Below, piece after piece: positions 42,081 to 52,544 of a DNA stretch of 64,000 nt. A program made the position numbers and the translations under genes. The notes under the pieces are model-generated. The model did not search any database, was not told the origin of the DNA, and saw only the letters and a list, made by a program, of their open reading frames with translations. Location of the stretch: the NCBI RefSeq assembly GCF_040412425.1, contig NC_089741.1:42205538-42269537 (forward strand), given 5' to 3'. Source of the DNA: Macrobrachium rosenbergii. Its lineage: Eukaryota; Arthropoda; Malacostraca; Decapoda; Palaemonidae. Each line of letters opens with the position of its first letter. Position 1 is the first letter of the stretch.

Positions 42081-45032
42081 TCACACTAAAAATCTTTGGT
42101 CCACTAATGTTTTACTAACAACATTCTTTCGACCACCAGCATAGCGAATCTTTTTAATAAAGTAGGAAACAACGAAGGTAACAACAGCCGACAACACAAA
42201 ATCATAAGAGAGCAGATCAACAAAAGTGAAAAGCAGGAGCTCAAGCATTACGAAAGAAACTTCGTGACCACAGAATAAAACTTTATCAAAACAGTGATTA
42301 TTATCACGAAAGAAAAGGCATCTCTCATCAACCTCTTGAAACTCTAGGTCTAACAAACTTTCAAGGAATAACTTGTCTTTTACAATATAATCTAAATCTT
42401 TCACAGCATGCTGGAGAAACATTCCAAAAAACCTTTTCATGGTTTCATGTGCTTGAAAACTCTGCTCCATCTCACTAGAAGGCATTCTACCATGATTGCC
42501 TTGTCTCTTCATTCCAATAAAACCTTTGACTGGTTGCAATATGTGGTCATATTGCTCACGAAATCTGTTGGTAATGGCTACTTCAAATGTCTGACATTCA
42601 CTCGAGGGCTCGAGTCCCCTATGTCCACAAAGATCTTCTTCTTCCCTCTTCAGCTGCTCATAAAAGGAGTGCATATCAACATCTGCATATCCATGAACAG
42701 ATCTTCCATGAATGTAATATCCATACATTTTATGTTCAAGTATAAATATGCTAATATTTGCTATGGAACACAAATCAATGAATTGTTGAAGCTTGTTTTC
42801 TATACATCTTTCATAGAATGCTGCTTTATATATCCACTGAAGTGCAGCAATTATACCATATATTGTTACACTGACAGCAAATCTGCAAACATAGCTCTGA
42901 GGAGGAACATAATCTGTATCTTCAAGCCTAAGATGGGACCTTGGATCTGCAATGGCAAAATTTTCAAACCCAAACACTTTCAAAAACATCAAAGTTGTGA
43001 AGAGCTGGCAACCAAGATCTATTTTCCTGTGAGTCTGTAATTCATTCCATTCATTTGCTATGAAATATGTTCTCCAAATACTAATTGGGTTCTGTTCTCC
43101 CTTACTTCCTTTTTCATCATTTACATTCCCAGAGATCTGTGGATGTGGAAGAGAATTCTTTGCCCGAGGTTGTTCCCAGTCAATTATGAACATATCAAGA
43201 GTAACTTGAACAATAAGGATATGTATGACCTGAAACAACTTTAACACACAGGCAGCTATCATATACTGTTTTACAATCTCTTCTTGAGTCTCAGTAAGCA
43301 AAAACAAATGCACTACATCCTGCCTCTTGAAGAATACAGTCCAGTAAAAACATGAGAAAAACATTACAATAAAAAATATGTTTGCAAGGTTACCACAAAT
43401 GGTTAATATAAAGTGAATAATAGTGGGTACATCTATGTTTAATTTTCCACAACGTCTTGACCAACTCCAAGTGGCTACTAGAGACCAAAGAGTGGCAAAG
43501 GCACTCATGACACCAACAGCAATTGACAAATCTTCTTGTATCTTTGTGTAGTCCATTGTATAGGTGACACGCAACGTTGTCTCCACTTTTTCATCGGTGT
43601 CATACAATTCATCATTAATTTCACCATAAACAACCTTAATAAGAGGAGGATATATCTGACCATGACTTCCTTCCTCACGAAGCTGAATAACGATTTCAAT
43701 GCTCTGAGCATATCTAACTACCCTTGCTCTTTGATTATAGTCGCGAGTCTTCAGGGAAAGACTTCCCTTCCCACTCAAATTGTCAATAATGAAAAATCGA
43801 CGAGTTAACTGCCACTGCCTGTCACCTTTCTGGTTAATGAATATTTCATCTTCCTTGTAATTGAGATTTAAAACTGGCACTGCATATATCATTTGTTCAT
43901 CATCATCATAATACTGAAGAAAAACATCATAAAAAACAGTCTCATAAGAATCCCATAGATCCTTAACCTTAATAAGGCAACTCTTGGAGAATGTTGTCCC
44001 AAATCTGACCACTGTGTTCAGATGATAATCAATTAGAGGGCAGAGTGTTAATGTATCTTCCAGTCTCCCATACTGTAGCAAGATACCATCAGCCGAGTAC
44101 TTTGCTACTGTGAAATTTAATCTGGAGTCTGGGTCACTTTTCCTAAAACTGTAATAGGTTTTTAAACGAGTTTTCGAAAGATATACTTTTGCCTCACCCT
44201 CTGTATAGTACAACCATGGAACGTGATCTGGGATGTTAATAAAATTATCACCAAACTGTTCCCTATAAAAATGACATGCATTATCATCTTCATCAAATGT
44301 GTAATGAAGCATAACACACAAATTGCTGAGGAGCTGACACGCTGTTGAATTCTTTGAAAAGGTACAAAGAGCAGCAGCCAACTGGAAATTAGCCTCAAAA
44401 AAAGAAGACAAGACTTTCATACCATTGTCATAATTAACGACATAACTATTCTCTTTGTCAGGCACCTTTTCAACATCTGCTTGCTGAATGCAAATTCCCT
44501 CTATTGCAACGTGTGTTTTAGGACAAAGGCACGATCCTCCACTGGCACTGTAAAACGAAGAGTGACAGGGAACGCAAGCACCGTCACCGGGAATGCTCTC
44601 ATTCGAACACATCACACATTCCATACTACCTATGGACGTCCCGTCAGTGAACTTATCGGACAAAATTTCCATAGAGTCAAGGCATGGCTGACATTCCCTA
44701 GTGGTGGCATTATAAACGGAGGAATTTGAACAAGGCACACAATTTAGCTTATCTCGAGAGGCAACGTGGTACTGAGGACAGGCTTCGCACTGTAATTCAT
44801 TGCCTTCGTAGACCACCCTAAAACCTGGATCACAACTACACGAGGACCGGTCAGCTCCTGACGTCTGATTCGCCTTGCAGGCTACACACTGGAGGCTAAT
44901 GTGATCAAAATACTCCTTCTCAGAACAAGACAATATATCATTGAAACTGGTGAATTCGAGATTGCGACCCAGATAACACCCAAAATGCAAAAATACTAAG
45001 AGGATACCCACAAGCTTCCCGCACAGTGACAT
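42081..45032 (-). CDS. TMEM67: Meckelin (TMEM67), single-exon 983-aa gene
   Basis: Polytopic membrane protein of the ciliary transition zone (MKS module). In vertebrates its loss causes Meckel-Gruber and Joubert syndromes. The translation has a signal peptide (1-22), a cysteine-rich region (about 35-180) with CxxC-type spacing, a beta-rich extracellular part to about 495, transmembrane segments near 503-523, 537-562, 590-612, 673-690 and 714-734, and a C-terminal hydrophobic pair near 925-957. Signature blocks shared with human meckelin (995 aa) include SIWRTYFIANEWNELQT, FIDLCSIANISIFILEHK, YGYYIHGRSVHG and the C-terminal SKTLVDQRFLV. The frame is open throughout with no intron, whereas the vertebrate gene has more than 20 exons. 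An in-frame TAA two codons before the ATG fixes the start. No frameshift or stop suggests decay, so it is very likely functional. Confidence 0.97.
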   Translation of the reverse strand: MSLCGKLVGILLVFLHFGCYLGRNLEFTSFNDILSCSEKEYFDHISLQCVACKANQTSGADRSSCSCDPGFRVVYEGNELQCEACPQYHVASRDKLNCVPCSNSSVYNATTRECQPCLDSMEILSDKFTDGTSIGSMECVMCSNESIPGDGACVPCHSSFYSASGGSCLCPKTHVAIEGICIQQADVEKVPDKENSYVVNYDNGMKVLSSFFEANFQLAAALCTFSKNSTACQLLSNLCVMLHYTFDEDDNACHFYREQFGDNFINIPDHVPWLYYTEGEAKVYLSKTRLKTYYSFRKSDPDSRLNFTVAKYSADGILLQYGRLEDTLTLCPLIDYHLNTVVRFGTTFSKSCLIKVKDLWDSYETVFYDVFLQYYDDDEQMIYAVPVLNLNYKEDEIFINQKGDRQWQLTRRFFIIDNLSGKGSLSLKTRDYNQRARVVRYAQSIEIVIQLREEGSHGQIYPPLIKVVYGEINDELYDTDEKVETTLRVTYTMDYTKIQEDLSIAVGVMSAFATLWSLVATWSWSRRCGKLNIDVPTIIHFILTICGNLANIFFIVMFFSCFYWTVFFKRQDVVHLFLLTETQEEIVKQYMIAACVLKLFQVIHILIVQVTLDMFIIDWEQPRAKNSLPHPQISGNVNDEKGSKGEQNPISIWRTYFIANEWNELQTHRKIDLGCQLFTTLMFLKVFGFENFAIADPRSHLRLEDTDYVPPQSYVCRFAVSVTIYGIIAALQWIYKAAFYERCIENKLQQFIDLCSIANISIFILEHKMYGYYIHGRSVHGYADVDMHSFYEQLKREEEDLCGHRGLEPSSECQTFEVAITNRFREQYDHILQPVKGFIGMKRQGNHGRMPSSEMEQSFQAHETMKRFFGMFLQHAVKDLDYIVKDKLFLESLLDLEFQEVDERCLFFRDNNHCFDKVLFCGHEVSFVMLELLLFTFVDLLSYDFVLSAVVTFVVSYFIKKIRYAGGRKNVVSKTLVDQRFLV

Positions 45033-45033
45033 T

Positions 45034-45040
45034 GTTTACA
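45034..45040 (+). promoter_or_regulatory. Forkhead-type motif next to the TMEM67 start
   Basis: TGTTTAC, a forkhead core, lies 2 bp upstream of the TMEM67 start codon inside the imperfect palindrome TTGTTTACAAAC. FOXJ1-type factors act on ciliary genes, but the site would probably fall in the 5' UTR and the motif is short. Confidence 0.2.
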
Positions 45041-45480
45041 AACAGCCTAGCGCCAACTGTTCGGATGTACGTCCTGTGACTTTAAATTCCTAAGAAATAA
45101 TATCGCACACTAAACCTGCGTATTTTGCATATTGTATTGATCATTTCAGTTTAATATATATAAATTGATATCTTATCTATTGAATCGTAACATAACTTGT
45201 TGATAAAGTGGAAAATAACAGACACGCTTACAATATTTAAGACGAACACATTACATTCCTTCTAGTACTGCACGTTTTGACGCATTGCATTCAAGAACCA
45301 CTAAACGGATTAACCAAGGAAAGGGTAACCTAAAAGATAATCAAACAATTGTCTTCTTAACGTGAGTTACTATTCAATAATGTGTGATATATAACGGTGG
45401 GGACAGTTTTGCAGCCAGTCCTGTGCTCCAAGTTCGCGATTCTTTAGAGATGACCAAGCTTGTTCGCATTTTATCTTGTC

Positions 45481-45484
<4 letters not shown>

Positions 45485-45556
<72 letters not shown>

Positions 45557-45565
45557 GTAATATAT

Positions 45566-45652
<87 letters not shown>
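45485..45652. repeat. (CA)n-(TA)n compound microsatellite
   Basis: CA tract of about 38 bp running into about 128 bp of TA-rich repeats with a few AAT-type interruptions. Separates the TMEM67 upstream region from the Penelope-like remnants. Confidence 0.97.
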
Positions 45653-45653
<1 letters not shown>

Positions 45654-45659
45654 GATCAT

Positions 45660-45999
45660 GTCAAGATTAGCGAACCCAACGTCTCCATGTCAAGAATGAC
45701 CAACCCTTTCCGGTCCGAACTCCAATTCCACATGAGGGCTAATACTATCTGTCTGAATATGGTACCGTCAAATATAAAGGCAGCGTCCAGCGCAGCCAGT
45801 TCTAACAGGGATTTGAACTGAGTTTTGTTAAAATTATTAAAAAGGGAGTTGTCGGGGGGATAACTTATTTAAATTGAGATCAATGGTCTCTGCTACTGGG
45901 ACGTTGGTAAATAGGGACTCAACGTCAAAACTTCCCATGAACAGATCTCGGTCCTGTTTGATAACTTCGTCTTTGAAGGTGGTTGAGTTAGTTTTATAG
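45660..45999 (-). pseudogene. Penelope-like element reverse transcriptase fragment
   Basis: The minus strand reads HYKTN, then LFMGSFDVESLFTNVPVAET, and after a frameshift FKSLLELAALDAAFIFDGTI followed by FRQI. These are the palm motifs of Penelope-like (PLE) reverse transcriptases (LFTNVPxxETI; FxFDxxxxxQIDGxxMG). The catalytic A(M)GSPLGP block right after FRQI is scrambled and there are stops, so this is a dead copy. Confidence 0.75.
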
Positions 46000-46042
46000 T
46001 GAAAGTAACATGAAGAAAGAAACCCCTAAGAACATTCTTAGC

Positions 46043-46514
46043 TTGCCTTATTTTAGTGGTTTTGAAAACAAAATCATTGCTAAAATCTTACAGTGTCAAC
46101 CTTGTTTTTTCCTGTAACACACTGAATGTTAATAAAAAAATAGCCCTAAGGAAAACAACAACATAATATATAAAATTATACGTTTGGACTGTCCCTCTTT
46201 TTATATCGGCCAATCAAGCAAGGATTTAGCCGTACGGATTAAGCAGCAAGTATTCTGTCAAAACTGGGCAAACATCCAGTGCTATATTCATTCCTTTAAG
46301 TGAAAACTCTCACAGGATAAATTGGACTGAAAGTTCAGTGATTGCCAGATCGAAAGATTTCTCTTCACGAAATCTTTTAGAATCTGCTATTTTACAGCTT
46401 ACTTCCAGTTGTAATTTTAATCTTAGCCTTGGCATGTATCATTTGGACCCCTGTATGAGTAAAATGTTCAAGAATGGCCTAAAAGATGAAATCACTGACT
46501 TAATAAAAAATTAG
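46043..46514 (+). pseudogene. Penelope-like element linker and GIY-YIG endonuclease fragment
   Basis: The plus strand reads LPYFSGFENKIIAKILQ, then IYKIIRLDCPSFYIGQSSKD followed by LAVRIKQ, then (after a frameshift) KYSVKTGQTSSAIF through DEITDLIKN and a TAG stop. This is the C-terminal GIY-YIG nuclease of PLEs: YKI and FYIG correspond to the GIY and YIG motifs, with the conserved Arg in VRI. At least two frameshifts. It lies in opposite orientation to the adjacent RT fragment. Confidence 0.75.
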
Positions 46515-47012
46515 ATACCTTATATATATTTTCTATGTATTTGTATGTTTAATATATGTAATTTTTTTTTTTAAATGTTCACCTAATAAAAGAATTTTTA
46601 TTGTTTACCAAAATGAGAATTACCGAGTTGTACTTTTATAACATTTTTTGTTGGTCAGTCACCTTCCTTGCATAATCTTTTAATTGTCCCGTCCCTGCTT
46701 CTGAGCCGTTGAGCTTAATCCTTTGTAAAATTTCTTAAATATTAACCCTGCTTTGGTATGTCTGCTAATTCTTCAATTATGTTGGATTCCAGATACATAT
46801 TTTTTCCTTTGTGATCCCCATCTGTCATTTATACAACCTTTCTTTGTAAACTTTCTTTGTTACAACCCTCAGGGTTGTTATGCAAGTTCTTAATAATAGA
46901 ATTGTTGTCAGCAAATGTAACTCAGTGCTAAAGGTCAGCGGAAACAAACACTCAGGAAATCTTGATACAGCAGAAGTACAAAGGCAAAGGCAATCACCTG
47001 AAAAAAAATATA

Positions 47013-47014
<2 letters not shown>

Positions 47015-47089
<75 letters not shown>
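47015..47089. repeat. (TA)n microsatellite
   Basis: About 37 TA units. Confidence 0.97.
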
Positions 47090-47094
<5 letters not shown>

Positions 47095-47640
47095 GCCGGA
47101 GCTACATATGCCACCACAGACGAAGCTGCAACACAGGAACACTGCAGGACAACAAAGACAGAGCCGACATGGCAACCATCTATCCCTCCAGCACAGTCCT
47201 GTCCTCCAACTCCAGGCGCCCATGACAGAGTCGACACGACAACCATCATGGCAAATAAAAACCTCTCCGCTGCTGAGACCTGCTGCTGACGTCCTCCTCC
47301 AATAACGACGGGCAAGACAGAGCCGACACGGCAACCATCTCGTCCTCAAAAACTCTCCACTGCTGCTGCCGGGACCTGACTCTCAGGTGCGTATACCTGC
47401 TGCTGCTACCCCATCGGACTCTCTGCTGCCCTCAACCTGACTCGTTGCTGTTACGAACCTGACTGACGAAGTCTGACGCCATTCAACAGACGTCAGCTCG
47501 CCAGAAAGAAAAACAAAAAACAAAAGGAGGCAACGACCCACTAAGGGAACAATCGGCAAACGATTGTTCCTAACAGTCTGCTAAGTAAAGGACTATAAGT
47601 CGAAAGGCCTAGCAGCACTCCACTGTTTCTCTTTCCTTCG
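47090..47640. other. GC-richer segment with internal repeats and a perfect hairpin
   Basis: Contains GACAGAGCCGACA.GGCAACC twice (about 47158 and 47317), CTGCTGCT-rich stretches, and a 10-bp perfect stem (GGAACAATCG/CGATTGTTCC, 47546-47570, 5-nt loop). It precedes a Penelope-like remnant and may be part of an element's untranslated region. Confidence 0.45.
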
Positions 47641-47699
47641 TGGATTTTGTCTTTATTTATGCATATACTATATATATGTATATATATGTATGTATATCA

Positions 47700-48510
47700 G
47701 TAAGGACACCAAGGCCAAAACCCGGAACAGCATTTTACATAACTTTATTGGGATATGTTTCGAGTAGTACTCTCACTCGTTGTCAACCTACAAAATTAAA
47801 ATAATTGAATATATAATAAATTCAAAATCATACAGTAAAATTACTATGAAAATAAACACGTTTAAAAAGATGGCTAATCAAAATAAATAATAAAATAACA
47901 TAAGCAAAATACAAAATTTAAGTCACAAAACTTGGAAGTACAAAGGAATGACAAACATACTAAATAATATAAACAGTAGAACGCAGACTAAAAACACAAA
48001 ACGAGATTACAGCCATTTCTAGCCAAAGAGGCTTTATCTTGATGGTGTATAGAACTTCTAAAATGTCTGAGTCTGTAACAGAGAAACTGAGCAGTGGACA
48101 AAACAGAAAAATCATCAATATGTAAAGGATGACCAATCTCTCCTTTATTTCTCTCTAATTGCACTGTAACTAGGCCTTGAAAGGTAATTGCCCGTACGAT
48201 ATGACACCGAAGTGTTCAAACCATCTCATCAAGCTGATCGGTAGTTTTCAACGTAAGTGCCATCACAACCACCACACTGCCATTTATAGATCAGATTGGA
48301 CCGAGGGCTTATTGGTATCAAGGTCTTTAATTTTAAAGAAATTACCTAATTTATTTTGCAAAAGTGAAATATATTTTGATATCTAGCTGAGGGTAACCAA
48401 TGGACAAAATAGAAATTAATTGTTTTTTTAGATCGTAGCTATGAGTTCAGTAAAAGTTAAAGGTAAATAAATATGAGGTTTCTTTACATTGTGTAGTTTC
48501 AGGTTGTTTG
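47700..48510 (-). pseudogene. Second Penelope-like remnant: decayed GIY-YIG domain plus 3' UTR
   Basis: On the minus strand about 48300-48000 reads SDLIYKWQCGGCDGTYV, then fragments resembling RFEHFGV and LARNGCNLVL in shifting frames. This is the IYxxxCxxCxxxYxG layout of PLE endonucleases, of a different lineage from the copy at 46 kb. The 3' part (48000-47700) carries a PLE-style 3' UTR (GTTGACAACGAGTGAGAGTA, then TCGAAACATATCCC). Heavily decayed. Confidence 0.55.
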
Positions 48511-48789
48511 TTTTACATATAATTTCAACTGTTTACCAATATATGTATGTATATATACATATATATGTATATATATGTGCTGTACTGTAAGGGGGGATAG
48601 GATAGAAGTGGGGTTCAATTACAAATCGTTTTAAAGCCCTAAGAGGTCCTCAGAAGGAAGATAAGGTTTGGAAGAAATTAGCAAAGGGGGCTGGTGTGAA
48701 AAAAGGAAGGTATAAGGGGAAGGAAAAAGAATAGGACAGTCCCATTTGTCGTTTTAGTCTACAATTTAGTGCAGGTCGTGTATTTGAAT

Positions 48790-48846
48790 GTGTTTGTATA
48801 TATACATATAAATGTACATGTGCATACACACACATATATGTATATA

Positions 48847-48906
<60 letters not shown>

Positions 48907-48925
48907 TATATATAAATAAATATTT
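48790..48925. repeat. (TA)n / GTATA-rich microsatellite
   Basis: TA core of about 60 bp with degenerate TATACATA-type shoulders. Confidence 0.95.
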
Positions 48926-49239
48926 CAACTCTAGATGTGGATGTGATACTGAAGAGAAAAAAGATAATTAATCAGTTTAGGAGCAAAATCTTCTCTGAGA
49001 AATGCAGCAAAACATTCAAGGTATATATAAGACAAAAAACAAATTCTAATCGCAGATGTTACAAATCCATGAAGATACTCAGAAAAATGATAATTCCGAA
49101 AGAATAGTTTGGTCTGAGGCGAAGGTCTAAGCAAATTTTCACTTCTCTTGTTGGTTAATGGGTCTCTTTCATGGTGCGTTATTGCTTGCATACCAAATGC
49201 AGGAACGCTAAGCCTGGTCTCAACCCCTTTTATCCGGCA

Positions 49240-49606
49240 CTGATTTGATTTATGGAGTATAGACTGTCAAGCCAAGTACTGGGGCACTTTCGGCCATTTT
49301 CAGCAAAGTAGGCAAGTCAGAGGGTTAGGTGGTTGGACAGCAAGGTGAAGAGGTCCAAGAAATAAAGGAGATGAAGTCCAAGGATCCAAAGGTGGAACTG
49401 AGAGAAAACCCCACAGCTGCACTAAGGAGTAAGAATTAGAGAGGTTGGACGGCAAAATTGAAGAACGGAAGAGAGAACGGAGGTCAAGTAAAAACCTAGA
49501 AAGTGGGTGTAGCTAGGGGTCTAAGGGACTCTGCAAACACCCCTTTAGTAATGCCTACGGTGTACTACGTGAGGCACACTGACGGCATTAACCCTTCACG
49601 GGGTAT
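49240..49606 (+). repeat. Dispersed repeat, divergent subfamily, long copy
   Basis: Contains CCAAGTACTGGGGCACTTTC, the module GGTTGGACAGCAAGGTGAAG, AGAAAACCCCACAGCTGCAC and the usual 3' end TAATGCCTACGGTGTACTAC. At about 365 bp it is longer than the standard type because of the inserted module. Confidence 0.75.
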
Positions 49607-50107
49607 CTGGCACAAAGAACAGCAGGAGAACATAAACCTTTGATGCCGAATATCAGTTTTTGTGACGCGTGGAATACCACGTGGTAGATGCATGAACTGT
49701 TTAACTCTTTTATCCGTGCTTGGGACCGGGTTCAACTCCTATATCCGAGCTTGGGACCGGCTCGAGTGTATAAGTCCCCGTGGCCATGCTGAATTAAATA
49801 TCAAAGACACCTACGCGACACTCCGTTCATTTCCTTCGTGGCACAGAGAGCGGAAATTTCTTGCAGAGGAAAATGAAAAAAACTCTTCCTTGCGCTCGTA
49901 ACTTCAGGATATGAGCATTTGATCTTTTTCTCCGTTTCTTTTTCTAGTTTCTTCTGTATATCTATTTCTCCGGAAGCATCTATGATTGCTTTGTTCTGTC
50001 AATGTTTGTTTGTTTGTTTGCTTTCGATTGTTTGACTTTTACCGTCGAGAGGTCGGGAAAGAAGTATTTCCTCTCGAGTGGAATGAGATTTGGTCCGTCT
50101 TCGCATT

Positions 50108-50148
<41 letters not shown>
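50108..50148. repeat. (GA)n microsatellite
   Basis: About 20 GA units. Confidence 0.97.
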
Positions 50149-50151
<3 letters not shown>

Positions 50152-50527
50152 CGGAGTCAATATTTCTAAATAATTGGCTTTTCGTCTAAACTAAATTTAC
50201 ATGTGAATGTCTGATCGATTATCACTTTTTTTTCATTTTTCATCTATATATTTATTTGTTATTTACTTTTTTAATTTTCGAATTTTATTTTCATACATAC
50301 AATTGACTGATTTATTTATTTATTCTCGCAACTGTACATAACTTGTACACATCTTTAGGAATTTGACCGTCATCTCGTCTTCAAAACTTCCTGATGATAG
50401 CAGATCAGTATCGACCTTTGAAACTTGAAAAAACCACATAATGGAGAATAAATACATTGAGAAGCACGCACAGTTTAGGAGCGTCATGCTCCCTCTTCGG
50501 CGTGGAAAAAAAGTTAAGTATAGCTTA

Positions 50528-50722
50528 GTTTTACCAGACCACTGAGCTGATTAACAGCTCTCCTAAGGCTGGCCCGAAGGATTAGACTTATTTTACGTGG
50601 CTAAGAACCAGTTGGTTACTTAGCAACGGGACCTACAGCTTATTGTGGAATCCGAACCACATTATAGCGAGAAATGAATTTCTGTCACCAGCAATAAATT
50701 CCGCTAAATCTTCATTAGTTTG
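50528..50722 (-). mobile_element. 5'-truncated copy of the tRNA-derived SINE
   Basis: On the minus strand the body and 3' end match the copy at 14.1 kb from AATGAAG to the ACCAGACCACTGAGCTGATT-type end (plus-strand view). The tRNA-like head is absent or unrecognisable. Confidence 0.7.
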
Positions 50723-50949
50723 TTCTCCGATTTGTGGTTTTCTTCGGTCTTCCAAACTTTCAGAATAAACACCGTCTTAACAATATTTTCCAGTCAGATT
50801 ACCTGAAAATTACTTTCGCTTATCTTCCAATATCGCTTATGAAAGTTCTACTTTCCAGCATTAATTCTTACCATGTCCTTTAGGAAGAAAGTTATTATTA
50901 ACCGTATTTATTATTTAAGAGCGTAATTATTAAGAATGACAGTGGCGTT

Positions 50950-51214
50950 TGGAAGTGGAATTGGAAAACAAAATTTAGGACAAAAGGCCGAGCTGGGACC
51001 TTGAGGTCATTCAGCCCTGAAAATACTGTAACGTTAAGACAATTGTTAGGAGTGGGTGAGAAAATAAATGAAAGTAAGAGACTATGAATGGAGGTTTAGT
51101 AAAAGATTTGAAAGGGGTTGCAGTTAGGGCCCGAAAGGACGCCGCAAAGAACCTTAAGTAATGCCTACAGTGCAGCGAGTGAGGCGCACTGACGGCACTA
51201 CTACCCTCCAGCAA
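50950..51214 (+). repeat. Dispersed ~310-bp repeat, copy with internal deletion
   Basis: From AAAATTTAGGACAAAAGGCC to GCGCACTGACGGCACTACTA. The central GGTTTGAAAGGTGTAACAGG block is missing. Confidence 0.8.
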
Positions 51215-51324
51215 GGACTCAGCTACTTCGATTTCGCCACCAGTAATGGCCACTGGGTGAAAACTGTTGTGGAAAAATACTAATATGTGACAGAAAATAT
51301 GCTGGTGTTTTGCACACCCTTTCG

Positions 51325-51850
51325 AGAAAGTGGCACCTCCTTTAGAAAGCGTTTATGTGGCACCTATCTCACAAACCATTTGCCATGTAGCACCTTCTTT
51401 CTCAGAATATGAAAACATCTCTGCTGTGCTTTCCTCTTGTAAGAACTCCTTCATACCGTTTCCGTGGCACCTCTTTTAGAACATACGTTTCTGCGGCACC
51501 TCCTTCAGGAATCGTTTCCGTGGCACCTCTTTTAAAATTTTATACATTTCTGGCACCTCCTCAGGAACAGTTTTCAGTGGCTCTCTTTAGAATATACGTT
51601 TCAACTCCTCCAGGAACCGTTTCCGTGGCACCTCTTTTAAAATATACATTTCTGTGGCACCTCCTCCAGGAACCGTTTCCGTGGCACCTCTTTTAAAATA
51701 TACATTTCTGTGGCACCTCCTCCAGGAACAGTTTCGTGGCACCTCTTTTAAAATATACATTTCTGTGGCACCTCCTCCAGGAACCGTTTCCGTGGCACCT
51801 CTATTAAAATATACGTTTCCGTGGCACCTCCTTTAGAAAACGTTCCTGCC
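51325..51850. repeat. ~57-bp minisatellite, about 9 units
   Basis: The unit is two related halves: GTGGCACCTCCTCCAGGAAC then CGTTTCC, and GTGGCACCTCTTTTAAAATA then TACATTTCT. Several units stay in one open frame (APPPGTVSVAPLLKYTFLWH), but with no start context or homology I do not call a gene. Confidence 0.88.
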
Positions 51851-52150
51851 ACAGGATTTTTAGAGACGTTCGTCATCCTTCCTAATAATAAAGCACGAGT
51901 CCTCCTCGATATGCATTTTCAGAATGAGAGGTTCACTCGATTCTTCCCGTTAATCTCTTTCTCTGTCCTCATTCTTATTCTCAGTATGTTCCATTTACAA
52001 GTTACACACCAATAACCTTAATTTTTTACTTATCCTCGTTCTGTAATCAAACCATTCTCCTCAATTCTTGACTTATCCTTGTTCTGTAATCCTTTTCTCG
52101 CATATGAACGTTGAATTTCCATTTGAGGGTTTTTATATTTTTACGTTTTC

Positions 52151-52153
<3 letters not shown>

Positions 52154-52213
<60 letters not shown>
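52154..52213. repeat. (AAT)n microsatellite
   Basis: About 20 AAT units. Confidence 0.97.
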
Positions 52214-52215
<2 letters not shown>

Positions 52216-52394
52216 GAAACAGCAGAATTTACCTCAGTGGTCCGACGTTTGGGGCAATAAGTCACAGCGTGGCCCAAGAACCATCGCTCTGAGCATAGAC
52301 ATTATGGCCAATTGCAGAAAGATTTTCATATTTAATCATTCTCGATTCAAAAATAATTTCTTTTCATGGTTATACCAGAGCGATTTTAACGAAG

Positions 52395-52397
<3 letters not shown>

Positions 52398-52431
<34 letters not shown>
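52398..52431. repeat. (GA)n microsatellite
   Basis: About 17 GA units. Confidence 0.97.
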
Positions 52432-52432
<1 letters not shown>

Positions 52433-52544
52433 CTAGAAACACCCCCTAGACGAATCAGCCTCGCTTGTCACAACCATCATGAAAAATTTAATGGCGCAAA
52501 AAGAAGAAATATCTTTAAAAAAAAATTAAAATCGAAGAGACGAA

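Noticed and set aside
42408..43040. 210-codon plus-strand open frame
   Set aside because: Lies antisense within TMEM67, whose opposite-strand frame matches the meckelin family end to end.
45301..45330. X-box upstream of TMEM67 (ATTAACCAAGGAAAG)
   Set aside because: Four mismatches to the consensus; not distinguishable from background.
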